Shown here piece by piece: positions 8,337 to 15,790 of a DNA stretch of 64,000 bases. Made by a program: the position numbers and the translations under genes. This DNA is from Methylococcus sp. EFPC2 (lineage in GTDB: Bacteria; Pseudomonadota; Gammaproteobacteria; Methylococcales; Methylococcaceae), in the NCBI RefSeq assembly GCF_016925495.1, contig NZ_CP070491.1, positions 992,001-1,056,000 on the forward strand, given 5' to 3'. How positions within the stretch are numbered: position 1 is the stretch's first letter; each line of letters opens with the position of its first letter. Under the pieces are notes generated by a model. That model did no database searches. It was given only the letters and a program-made list of their open reading frames with translations, and was not told where the DNA came from.

Positions 8337-9233
8337 TCAGGCTTCGGCCGGTTCCGGATTGAGCGTCTTCTTGGCGTCCGCCAGCGCTTCGTGGCCGGAT
8401 GCCGCCGCTCCATCAGCGTTGACCGGCACAGCGGCCAGTTTGGCCTGGCGAGCCTGGTTGATCTCCGCAGTGACGTAGCTCAGGTCGACGCCGCTGAAGT
8501 GCTCGGCGGCGTAATCGAGCGCCGCCTGCCAGGCGCCGGCTTTTTCCGCCCGGGCGATGAGCTTCGGCGCCATGCGCTTGGCTTCCGGGCTGGCCTCGCC
8601 TCCGGCGTAAGATGCCAGATCGGTTCCGGATATGACGGGCTCGGCCTGGCCCTCCAGGATTCGTTCGGCCTCGTCCTGATCGAAGATGCCCACAAACCCG
8701 AACACCAACCGCGAGGCCTGGATCATGGTCTTGTGGCGCAGGAAGCGCTTGGTGTGGGTCTGCCAAGGACCGTTGACGGTGTAGTTGCGACCGTCCTTGT
8801 TGCCGGTGAAGGGCTCGCGGTACACCTCGTCGAGGTATTCCCGAATGGCGATGGGATGGCTGCGGTCCTTGCGGTACATCACGCACTCCATCCATTCCGG
8901 GCAGGGCTTGGCGCCGGGCAGTTCCACGAGGTTGTCCGACGCACTGAATTCCATGCCGTCGAAGTTGGCGTGCTGGTTGATGATCCGCGCCCAGCCGTCC
9001 ACCCCGACCACCGGCACGATGCCGTTCTGTTTGTCGGGATAGGCGTAGATTTCCTTGGTGAACGGATTCAGGCCGTATTGGTCGGCCACGATCAGCAAGG
9101 CCATCATCTGCTCGTCGGTCACCGGCGTGGAGCCGGGCTTTTGCCGGAATGCGGTGGCCTTGAGGATTTCGATGACCTTGGTCTGGTCGACGGAAAAGCG
9201 TTCAGCGAATTTCTGGATCAGCTTATTGTTCAT
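8337..9233 (-). CDS. bet: Bet/RecT-family single-strand annealing protein
   Basis: The product has 298 residues. The core (about 35-200) has the Bet signature: LIVADQYGLNPFTKEIYAYP, GVDGWARIINQHANFDGMEF, and FLRHKTMIQASRLVFGF. This family anneals complementary single strands after resection by an exonuclease such as the YqaJ protein nearby. The C-terminal 80 residues are more variable. ATG at 9233 follows a leader of the operon's common type and SD AGGAGA. Gene order ssb-bet-exo is as in SXT/R391 elements. Confidence 0.9.
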   Translation of the reverse strand: MNNKLIQKFAERFSVDQTKVIEILKATAFRQKPGSTPVTDEQMMALLIVADQYGLNPFTKEIYAYPDKQNGIVPVVGVDGWARIINQHANFDGMEFSASDNLVELPGAKPCPEWMECVMYRKDRSHPIAIREYLDEVYREPFTGNKDGRNYTVNGPWQTHTKRFLRHKTMIQASRLVFGFVGIFDQDEAERILEGQAEPVISGTDLASYAGGEASPEAKRMAPKLIARAEKAGAWQAALDYAAEHFSGVDLSYVTAEINQARQAKLAAVPVNADGAAASGHEALADAKKTLNPEPAEA

Positions 9234-9248
9234 GGGGATCTCCTGTGA

Positions 9249-9297
9249 GGGGACACCCTGACCCCGCCGGGGAGGATATCCCCGGTTCGGGTTGATG
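9249..9297 (-). promoter_or_regulatory. Structured leader 7 (before bet)
   Basis: Minus strand: CAACCC, GGGGATA, hairpin CCCC-GGC-GGGG, then TGTCCCC and AGGAGA. The outer stem is 7 bp with one G-U pair. AACCC can pair with GGGT 3' of the inner hairpin, giving a possible pseudoknot. Confidence 0.65.
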
Positions 9298-9352
9298 AAG
9301 TCGTCGAAAAATTACCGGCCCCTCGGCCGGGCAGCTCAACGCTCTATGACTG

Positions 9353-9850
9353 TCAGACGGCGAATCTGGGACGGCCCAGTCGATCGCATTTCACGGCAAT
9401 GGCGGAAATGAAGGGAATGTCATCGTCCTCGAAGTCGAAGCCTTCGTCCGTCGGTGTGGCTATGGAACCACCGCCTCCGGTCTGGCCGGAATTTGCGGCT
9501 GGGGCAGACGCCCTCGACTCGGAACGGCTACCGAGCATTTTCATCTCGTGGCCGACGATTTCCGTGGTGTACTGATCCTGTCCGGCCTGGTTCTTCCATT
9601 TCCGGGTGCGGATGCGCCCCTCGATGAACACCAGTGAACCTTTCTTCAGGTATTCGCCCGCCACTTCGCCGGGACGCCCGAACAGGACGACCCGATGCCA
9701 CTCGGTGGCCTGCTTCACCTCGCCCGTGCTCTTGTCCTTGTGGGACTCGGCTGTAGCGAGCGCCAGATTGGCGACGCATTTGCCTTCCGGGGTGTAACGC
9801 ACCTCGGGATCACGGCCCAAGCGGCCGATGAGTTGTGCCTTGTTCAACAT
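9353..9850 (-). CDS. ssb: Single-stranded DNA-binding protein
   Basis: The product has 165 residues. Residues 1-108 form a typical SSB OB fold ([49 protein letters not shown]). The acidic tip DDDIPF is present, but it is followed by about 15 more residues, so the usual C-terminal carboxylate of the protein-interaction tip is absent. ATG at 9850 has a G-rich SD (GGGGGGAG). No leader of the common type precedes it. It heads the recombination part of the operon. Confidence 0.9.
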   Translation of the reverse strand: MLNKAQLIGRLGRDPEVRYTPEGKCVANLALATAESHKDKSTGEVKQATEWHRVVLFGRPGEVAGEYLKKGSLVFIEGRIRTRKWKNQAGQDQYTTEIVGHEMKMLGSRSESRASAPAANSGQTGGGGSIATPTDEGFDFEDDDIPFISAIAVKCDRLGRPRFAV

Positions 9851-9977
9851 GGGTGGACTCCCCCCGCCGCACTCGGGAAATCGAGAGAAAGAGCCGGTGC
9901 GTGCGGATCGCCGGCATTCGGGATGCCCACATCCCTACTGGAGAGGGAGGTAGACTCTTCTGGTCAGGGTTTGAGCG

Positions 9978-10101
9978 CTAGCGGGTTGCCGCGTCCACCG
10001 CCAGCTCCAGGCGTTCCGCCCGGCTCGTGACGCGGTCGACCGCTTGGCTGCCCAGAACGACAGCGGCCGTCACAGTGACGCCGAGAAAGGATGGCTTTCA
10101 T
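9978..10101 (-). pseudogene. Frameshifted small membrane/secreted protein gene
   Basis: A leader and SD (AGGAGA) point to ATG at 10101, which reads MKAILS and then goes out of frame. Shifting by one base near 10080-10085 restores a hydrophobic segment (VTVTAAVVLGSQAV) and a charged helix (SRAERLELAVDAATR) ending at TAG 9978-9980. The natural product would be about 41 residues with an N-terminal membrane or signal segment. Either the gene is broken or there is a sequencing error. The family is not recognised. Confidence 0.45.
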
Positions 10102-10115
10102 GGCGATCTCCTGAG

Positions 10116-10168
10116 TGGGCGAGCGCCATGAACCCCGGTCCGGGCATGACGCCCGGGTGGGGTTGATG
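10116..10168 (-). promoter_or_regulatory. Structured leader 8
   Basis: Minus strand: CAACCCC, GGGCG, hairpin CCCGG-AC-CGGG region, then CGCCC and AGGAGA. It precedes the frameshifted small gene. The remaining bases up to 10405 hold no feature I can identify apart from the upstream region of the plus-strand gene. Confidence 0.55.
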
Positions 10169-10405
10169 AGGAATGGCTGTTCTTGTCGAGCGCCCAGCTT
10201 GCGCTCCCTGAGACTCTGCGAAGAAAGCCGCAGGGTTCGGATCTTCCAAAAACGGGGATCAAAATCGAGGGATGTTGTACCGCGTTGGTATGCGGGGCTG
10301 TGTCGGAATAGTTGCGGCTTTCAACGCAGTTTTTCTGCGGCCGGAGGGAGACGGTTCGGGCTAGGATCGCGAACTGGCATTCATCAGCGACCCGAGGACA
10401 ACCCC

Positions 10406-11056
10406 ATGGCAGAAGCCAAGAACCGCGCCTACAGCCGGCCCGTATTCGACCAGCGCATTACCATCCAGAGCGAACAGGCGCAGCGGGTGTTCGAACGGGA
10501 GTTTCCCCGGGTGGTGAGTTCACTTTATGCGATCGACGTGATCCTTCGCATCATCGGCGACGACCGGGAGATCGACGAGGTAGAGGGCCTGGTTGGCGCC
10601 ATGATCGGCGATTGCGCCAAGGACATCCAGAACGAGAAGGGGCGCATCGAGAAACTCCGCGAGGACAACGGCATCACGGCCTCGCCGCGCTACACCAACC
10701 CAGAGCAGGTGGAAATCCGCATCGTCTCGCCCCAGGTCGCCCAGTTCGTGGCTTTGCTGCAGAAGATGGACGAACTGATGATCGCCCTGGACGCACTATG
10801 GCTGTGCGGGGTGCTGAGCAACAAGCAGCGCTCTGACGGAGTCTATCAGTGGCAGCAAAGGCTGCTGCGCCTCGGCCGGCGCATCGTGGCGATCGAACGC
10901 CGGGCAAGAGCGTCGGCGGGAAGGCGGGGAAAGGAAGCTGAGGTTCGTGAGGCTACGGGCGAAGTCGCCGAGGGCACGGAGATCGACGTTTCAGCGCCGG
11001 AAGTCGGCGACGCTGACGATAACCAGTCTGCAAAGGCCGCTCACGCTGCTGAGTAA
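10406..11056 (+). CDS. AcaB/DUF1845-like ICE protein
   Basis: The product has 216 residues. The conserved central part (VFDQRITIQ, FEREFPRVVSSLYAIDVILR, WQQRLLRLGRRI) resembles proteins annotated as DUF1845 or AcaB-like in conjugative elements; AcaB takes part in controlling transfer genes of IncC plasmids. The C-terminal 40 residues are acidic and low-complexity. ATG at 10406 is chosen from the SD GAGGA and the start of the conserved block; the frame is open further upstream. It is the only backbone-type gene here on the plus strand and is divergent from the ssb operon. A regulatory role is inferred. Confidence 0.6.
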   Translation: MAEAKNRAYSRPVFDQRITIQSEQAQRVFEREFPRVVSSLYAIDVILRIIGDDREIDEVEGLVGAMIGDCAKDIQNEKGRIEKLREDNGITASPRYTNPEQVEIRIVSPQVAQFVALLQKMDELMIALDALWLCGVLSNKQRSDGVYQWQQRLLRLGRRIVAIERRARASAGRRGKEAEVREATGEVAEGTEIDVSAPEVGDADDNQSAKAAHAAE

Positions 11057-11168
11057 ATCAAGCAGGGTGACAGGCTGATAGTCGCTAATTTGCACTCGAA
11101 GCTGACTTGGCATCAAACCCCGTTACCCACCTGAAATCAAATTTACATTGTCATAGGGCATTGCTAGG

Positions 11169-11247
11169 GAACAGGTGAAGTTTCCGCCCGGCTATTACGT
11201 CACCTGGAGCGGCCAATTCGAATTCATGGAACGCGCCCCGGCAAACT
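11169..11247 (+). pseudogene. cusA/czcA internal fragment
   Basis: This 79-bp piece translates to EQVKFPPGYYVTWSGQFEF followed by MERA, matching residues around 840 of the intact CusA encoded at 54199-57351 (there FEYMERAKAKL). DNA identity is high but not complete, so it comes from a related, different copy. It ends at the junction with an arsR fragment. No coding potential remains. Confidence 0.8.
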
Positions 11248-11311
11248 GGCCATTCGGGTCCGGAAGTGCACACGCCATGTCGTACAGATGCTTTAAATGG
11301 CTCAGGCATCG
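11248..11311 (-). pseudogene. arsR fragment fused to the cusA fragment
   Basis: The minus strand reads HLKHLYDMACALPDPNG, matching the C-terminal part of the intact ArsR at 11838-12239 (HLKHLYDMACALPDANG). Several silent differences show that it comes from a diverged homologue and not a recent copy. The junction with the cusA piece lies in a shared stretch close to GGCAAA-TGGCCATTCG, consistent with deletion through microhomology. Confidence 0.75.
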
Positions 11312-11328
11312 CAGCACCGATACTCACC

Positions 11329-11742
11329 TTAACGCGGAGGCGCTTCCGGTGTGAGGTCCAACAACTGAGAGGAAGCGACCAAAGCAGCTTTGAGAAAGAG
11401 TTTCTCGGGAATAATCTCGAACGTAGTTCCCCCTACCTCTACCGTTCGACACTCTGAGTCGCCACAAACAGAACAGCAACGACTGCTCCCAACTCTCGCA
11501 CCGAGCCATTCCTCCATGGGTCTACCCGCGATCCAAATGCGGTTGGACTCCGAGGGGTTGGCGTTGAATGATTTTTCGTCTATCTCTCTGAGCTCAAGGG
11601 TTGGCTCAATGCCCAAGGGGCGGAGAGCCTCCTTGAGTTTACTGACGGCCTGCTCCATCTCCTGATAGGTGGCGTTGCAGCGGTCACACGTCTTCCCGTC
11701 CAAGCTCACGAGCCTCTGCCAAATTATCGGTAGCGATTTCAC
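11329..11742 (-). CDS. DUF2703-type cysteine-rich protein
   Basis: The product has 137 residues. It contains CDRC near residue 19 and the cluster CCSVCGDSEC near residue 90, with the surrounding pattern of DUF2703 proteins, which are often found beside metal or arsenic resistance genes. The start is GTG at 11742 with AAAGGG about 10 nt upstream. It is transcribed away from the ssb operon and lies next to arsR on the same strand but 95 bp downstream. Metal binding through the Cys clusters is plausible; the function is unknown. Confidence 0.7.
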   Translation of the reverse strand: MKSLPIIWQRLVSLDGKTCDRCNATYQEMEQAVSKLKEALRPLGIEPTLELREIDEKSFNANPSESNRIWIAGRPMEEWLGARVGSSRCCSVCGDSECRTVEVGGTTFEIIPEKLFLKAALVASSQLLDLTPEAPPR

Positions 11743-11837
11743 AACAATAATCCCTTTCTGAGGCGTCTAACGACTTGTGTCGTGAGAACTCATTGACGTT
11801 TCACGACCCCCGATGCGCGGACAAAGCTCCGCAAGCT

Positions 11838-12239
11838 TTAATTTGGCTGCGTCGCGAGTTCAGGATTCTGAATGCCGACGCGGCAGCGTCCTCCGACCCG
11901 TAACTCCTTGCGCTTTTCGAAACGGTCAAGGTCGCCGGCAAATAGGCCATTCGCGTCCGGTAGCGCACACGCCATGTCGTACAGGTGCTTGAGATGACCG
12001 GCTCCGGTGACCAGACGATGATAAACCCACCGGCCCTCTTTCTCCGCGGACAACAAACCCGCCTGGCGTAGGATTTTTACGTGTCGTGACAGCTTGTATT
12101 GAGGTTCCAGCAGGCTGTCCACCAGCTCGCACAGACATGCCTCCTCGCCCGTCACAGCAAGAAGGCGCACGATGCGGATGCGCGTAGGGTCTGCCAGAGC
12201 TTGAAATAAATGTTCAGCTTGAAGATTGACTACATACAT
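11838..12239 (-). CDS. ArsR/SmtB-family metal-responsive repressor
   Basis: The product has 133 residues. The winged helix has LADPTRIRIVRLL and KLSRHVKILRQAGLL; the ACLCELVD motif matches the metal-binding alpha3 site of ArsR-type sensors (ELCVCDL class). A C-terminal tail with a further Cys follows. ATG at 12239 is preferred because the conserved fold begins there; it leaves a 16-bp palindrome immediately upstream as a likely operator. An upstream in-frame ATG at 12281 is possible. The divergent gene at 12358 and the czc genes beyond are likely targets; the inducing metal cannot be read from the sequence. Confidence 0.85.
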   Translation of the reverse strand: MYVVNLQAEHLFQALADPTRIRIVRLLAVTGEEACLCELVDSLLEPQYKLSRHVKILRQAGLLSAEKEGRWVYHRLVTGAGHLKHLYDMACALPDANGLFAGDLDRFEKRKELRVGGRCRVGIQNPELATQPN

Positions 12240-12241
12240 AG

Positions 12242-12257
12242 TTGCATTATTATGCAA
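12242..12257. promoter_or_regulatory. Candidate ArsR operator
   Basis: TTGCATTATTATGCAA is a near-perfect inverted repeat (TTGCAT/ATGCAA arms) directly upstream of the arsR start and about 100 bp before the divergent gene at 12358. Its form fits ArsR/SmtB operators. Binding is inferred. Confidence 0.6.
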
Positions 12258-12357
12258 TTGAGAAAGCCGCACAATACGCATGAATGAGCGTTGCGCTTAG
12301 GGAGAGAGCGTTCAAAATCCCAGTGCCAGTAGACTAGCAATCCTTGAGGAGACCATC

Positions 12358-12636
12358 ATGAAAACACACATTCTTTTGATCGTCGCTGCTCTCTTATCGC
12401 TCAGCCCCTTCGCATTGTCCGCTCAAGAACAACAACAGCAGCCCATGTCCGAAAAGGAGACCCAGGACCGCCTGAAGCAGATGGAAAAGGAACTGGCCAA
12501 AATGCGCCAGACGAAGGATGCCCAGGAGCGCATGCATATGATGGATCAACACATGGAACACATGCGTGACATGATGAATGACATGGGCTGCTGCCAGGGA
12601 AACCAGTCCATGATGGGCCATGAGCCTAAAAAGTAG
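12358..12636 (+). CDS. Met/His-rich periplasmic protein
   Basis: The product has 92 residues with a clear signal peptide (cleavage after ALSA). The mature part is a Gln-rich start, a charged helix, and a C-terminal half rich in Met and His (MHMMDQHMEHMRDMMNDMG followed by CC), suited to binding copper or another soft metal. ATG at 12358 has GAGGAG 7 nt upstream. It is divergent from arsR and 42 bp before the next gene. Family membership beyond small periplasmic metal binders is unclear. Confidence 0.7.
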   Translation: MKTHILLIVAALLSLSPFALSAQEQQQQPMSEKETQDRLKQMEKELAKMRQTKDAQERMHMMDQHMEHMRDMMNDMGCCQGNQSMMGHEPKK

Positions 12637-12678
12637 CGTTGCGCTAGTCATTGCCTCTCAAATTATCCCAATCGTTCA

Positions 12679-13137
12679 ATGTCAGTGCTCCTACGTCGCG
12701 ACCGCCGATCCAAGAACTGGCTCAGCCTGTGGCTCATGGTCGCGGTGCTGGGGCACTTCACTCTGGGCGTTCTCGAACAGTCGGCCTATGTCCTATGTTT
12801 CGGAGCGGATGGGCATGTTGCGGTGGAACGCGCCGGCCATGACCATCGCAGCCTGAGCCATCGTGATTTGGATCAGGCCATCTCAGGCAAAACAGCCCTG
12901 AAAAACGCTGATTCTTCCTGTGTCGATATCCCGGTTGCTAGCGACGATCACGGCTCGCACACGCCTTTCACCGAATTCGGGAAGGGCTTGGGTGATGTGG
13001 GATGGGCCGTGCTCGTCGTGTTTGGTTTCATCCTGCTTCCTCTCGTCCGGACGGCCATCGCCGTTTTCCGCGCTCATAGTCCCCCTCTCCTCGACTCCCG
13101 CATCCTTCTCCGCCGCAGCGTCGTGCTGCTGATCTAG
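12679..13137 (+). CDS. Two-TM protein preceding czcCBA
   Basis: The product has 152 residues: a hydrophobic segment near 15-40, a loop with two Cys and several His (CFGADGHVAVE, then RAGHDH and SSCVDIP), a second membrane segment near 110-130, and a basic tail. It lies before the TolC-family gene in the same orientation. A protein of similar layout (50703-51131) precedes the cusC gene. I do not know a named family; CzcI-like regulators occur in this position, but similarity was not established. Confidence 0.55.
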   Translation: MSVLLRRDRRSKNWLSLWLMVAVLGHFTLGVLEQSAYVLCFGADGHVAVERAGHDHRSLSHRDLDQAISGKTALKNADSSCVDIPVASDDHGSHTPFTEFGKGLGDVGWAVLVVFGFILLPLVRTAIAVFRAHSPPLLDSRILLRRSVVLLI

Positions 13138-13230
13138 GTCTCCAAGCGGTCTTTGCCCGTCGAAAGGCACTAGGGGCTGTCGTGTGCGTGCCGCACGGCA
13201 GAGCGCTCCATCCGCTTGAGAGAATCATCC

Positions 13231-14565
13231 GTGCTCAATAAATTCACCATACCGGCAGTCTTCGTGCTGACCGGCTTCCTTCCATTCGATAGCAACGCCG
13301 AGGGTGCCACAACGGTTGCACTCACGGCGCCAGCCGTACCCATCAAGATGGCTTCCACGGAAGAACCTACCGGGGACATCACCCTGATGCAGGCGCTCGC
13401 CGCGGCATTGCTAAGAAACCCAGAACTCGCCGCTTTCTCGCAGGAAACCCGCGCCCGCGAAGCGGCGGTGCTGCAGGCGGGACTGTTCCCGAACCCAACT
13501 TTCGGGGCTAACGCGGCGAATTTCGCCAATGTGCGTGCCAAGGGATTCGACGGCGATGTCGTGACCCTGGAGCTCAGCCAACTGATTGAGCTGGGCGGCA
13601 AGCGCGCCGCCCGTATCGAGGCGGCGCAACAGACGCAGGAACTTGCCGGCTGGGATTATGAGACCGTGCGCATTGCGGTAGCGACCCAGGTCGCCCAGGC
13701 CTTCACGGAAGTGCTGGGCGCCCAGGCGCGGCTCGATCTGGCACGGCAGACAACGGAACTCGCGGATCAAGTGGCCACGACGGTCGGGAATCAAGTGAAG
13801 GTTGGCGAGGTATCCCCGGTGGAGGAAACCCGCACGAGGGTCGCGCTCGCCACCGTCCGCACCGATTTGACGCGGGCGGAACGGGAGCTGGAGGCCGCCC
13901 GAAGGCGCTTGGCGTCCTTCTGGAGCAGTGTCGTGCCCCGTTTTGCCAAGGCACGCGGTGAACTCGAATCCTTGTCGCCCATCCCCAGCCTCGAACGATT
14001 GCAGGTAAGGATTCACCAGAATCCCGAGCTGGCCCGTTGGACTACGGAACTGGCGCAACGACAGGCCCTGGTCGATCTGGAAAAGACCCAGGCCATCCCC
14101 GACGTTACTGCAACCGTGGGAACGAGCTACTACCGGCAGAATAATGACTACGTCCTCCTGGCCGGCGTATCGGTGCCGCTGCCCGTTTTCAACCGCAATC
14201 AGGGCGGCATTCTGGAAGCGGAGCGCCGGCGCGGCAAGGCGGAGGACGAGCGCCGCGCCGCCGAGGTGCGGGTCGGCACGGCTTTGAACACGGCCTATCA
14301 GGCGCTCGCCGCCGCCTATGCGGAAGCGGAGACGTACAAAACTTCTATCTTGTCGGGCGCCGAGAGCGCGTTCGAGGCGGTGCGGAAGGGGTATCGATTC
14401 GGTGAGTTCGCCCTGCTGGATGTCCTCGACACCCAACGCACCCTATTCACCGCCCGGGCGCAATACCTCCGCGCGCTCACCGCCTATCACCAAGGGGTCG
14501 CCGAAGTGGAGCGGCTTATCGGCGAACGGCTCGCCGTCGTCGAAAATTCCGAGGGGTCGAAATGA
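13231..14565 (+). CDS. czcC: Outer-membrane factor of Czc-type efflux (CzcC)
   Basis: The product has 444 residues and belongs to the TolC/OEP family, with two internal repeats of helical hairpin regions (ALAAALLRNPELAAF, and the second near residue 265). GTG at 13231 is preferred, with GAGAG 7 nt upstream, followed by a signal-like segment; a TTG at 13216 is the alternative. The stop overlaps czcB by ATGA. It forms the outer-membrane channel of a tripartite RND pump with the next two products. Confidence 0.85.
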   Translation: MLNKFTIPAVFVLTGFLPFDSNAEGATTVALTAPAVPIKMASTEEPTGDITLMQALAAALLRNPELAAFSQETRAREAAVLQAGLFPNPTFGANAANFANVRAKGFDGDVVTLELSQLIELGGKRAARIEAAQQTQELAGWDYETVRIAVATQVAQAFTEVLGAQARLDLARQTTELADQVATTVGNQVKVGEVSPVEETRTRVALATVRTDLTRAERELEAARRRLASFWSSVVPRFAKARGELESLSPIPSLERLQVRIHQNPELARWTTELAQRQALVDLEKTQAIPDVTATVGTSYYRQNNDYVLLAGVSVPLPVFNRNQGGILEAERRRGKAEDERRAAEVRVGTALNTAYQALAAAYAEAETYKTSILSGAESAFEAVRKGYRFGEFALLDVLDTQRTLFTARAQYLRALTAYHQGVAEVERLIGERLAVVENSEGSK

Positions 14566-15749
14566 CAGGCAAGAACCCATTGATCATTGCGAGTATCGCT
14601 CTGGTGGGAAGTTTAATGGAACTCCCTTTCCCAGCGCGGGGCGAAGTCCACGAACATGAAGCTGGCCGCCAGGAAGAACACATCGTTCGCCTGAGCGCCG
14701 ACCAGCTCGCACAAAACGGCATCCGGGTCGAAACGGCGGGACCAGGCCAGTTGGCCACGAACCTGAATCTCCCCGGCCAGGTGATGATCAACACCGACCG
14801 GCTCGCCCACGTGGTGCCGCGCGTAGCGGGCGTGGTGCGCGAGGTCAAAAAAACGCTCGGCGACGGCGTCAAGGCCGGCGAGGTCCTGGCGGTGATCGAC
14901 AGCCGCGAACTGGCCGAAGCTCGCGCCATCTATCTCGTGGCGCGGGAGCGGGCGGCGCTGGCCTCGGCTACCTTCCAGCGCAAAGAATCCCTGTGGAAGG
15001 ACCAAATCACCTCCAAACAGCTCTACCAGGAAGCCAAACAAGCCTTGGCGGTCGCCCGGGTCGAGGAACATACGGCGGAACAGAAACTCCTGGCGATGGG
15101 GATTTCACTGCGAGAGCTGGAGGCGCTGACCCATCACTCCCTGGAATCTCTCCATCCTCATGAGGTCTTGGGGCGCTACGACATCACCGCGCCTTTCAGC
15201 GGCACCATCCTCGAACGGCATATCACTTTGGGGGAAGCCGTGGAGTCCAGCGCCTCTATATTTCTGCTCGGGGATCTGAACACAGTGTGGGTGGATTTGA
15301 GCGTCTACCCCAAGGACCTTTCGGCGGTGCGGACCGGCCAAACCGTCTCGATCCGCGCCGGCGAGAGCGGCCCCGAAGCCCAGGGAAAAATCATCCACGT
15401 TCAGCCGCTGGTGAGCGAAGAGACGCGCCGTACCTTCGCCCGCGTCGAAGTGGACAATCGGGATGGCCGCTGGCAACCGGGCTTGTTCGTCACTGGACGG
15501 CTGCAATCCGGCGCGGTGGAGGTGCCGCTTCGGGTGGGCCGTTCCGCGTTACAGACCATCCAGAACAAGCCCGTGGTGTTCGTTCAAGAGGCAGAAGGTT
15601 TCGAAGCGCGCCCCGTGACCCTCGGCCGCGGTGACGACAGCCAGGTAGAGATCGTCGAGGGGCTCAAGCCCGGTGAGCGTTATGTGGAAAGCGGCAGTTT
15701 CATCCTCAAGGCCGAACTGGAAAAAGGCGAGGCCGAACATGAACATTAA
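14562..15749 (+). CDS. czcB: RND periplasmic adaptor (CzcB)
   Basis: The product has 395 residues with a signal peptide ending near ARG, then a short His-containing stretch (EVHEHEAGRQEEH). The barrel-sandwich/lipoyl part (VVPRVAGVVREVKKTLGDGV) and an alpha-hairpin mark the membrane-fusion protein family. The tail ends in HEH, possibly a metal-binding end. It overlaps czcC by 4 bp and is followed 41 bp later by czcA. Confidence 0.85.
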   Translation: MTGKNPLIIASIALVGSLMELPFPARGEVHEHEAGRQEEHIVRLSADQLAQNGIRVETAGPGQLATNLNLPGQVMINTDRLAHVVPRVAGVVREVKKTLGDGVKAGEVLAVIDSRELAEARAIYLVARERAALASATFQRKESLWKDQITSKQLYQEAKQALAVARVEEHTAEQKLLAMGISLRELEALTHHSLESLHPHEVLGRYDITAPFSGTILERHITLGEAVESSASIFLLGDLNTVWVDLSVYPKDLSAVRTGQTVSIRAGESGPEAQGKIIHVQPLVSEETRRTFARVEVDNRDGRWQPGLFVTGRLQSGAVEVPLRVGRSALQTIQNKPVVFVQEAEGFEARPVTLGRGDDSQVEIVEGLKPGERYVESGSFILKAELEKGEAEHEH

Positions 15750-15790
15750 ATCGCCGCGTGCCGTTCTGTTCCACCCTTTGGGGGTCCGCC

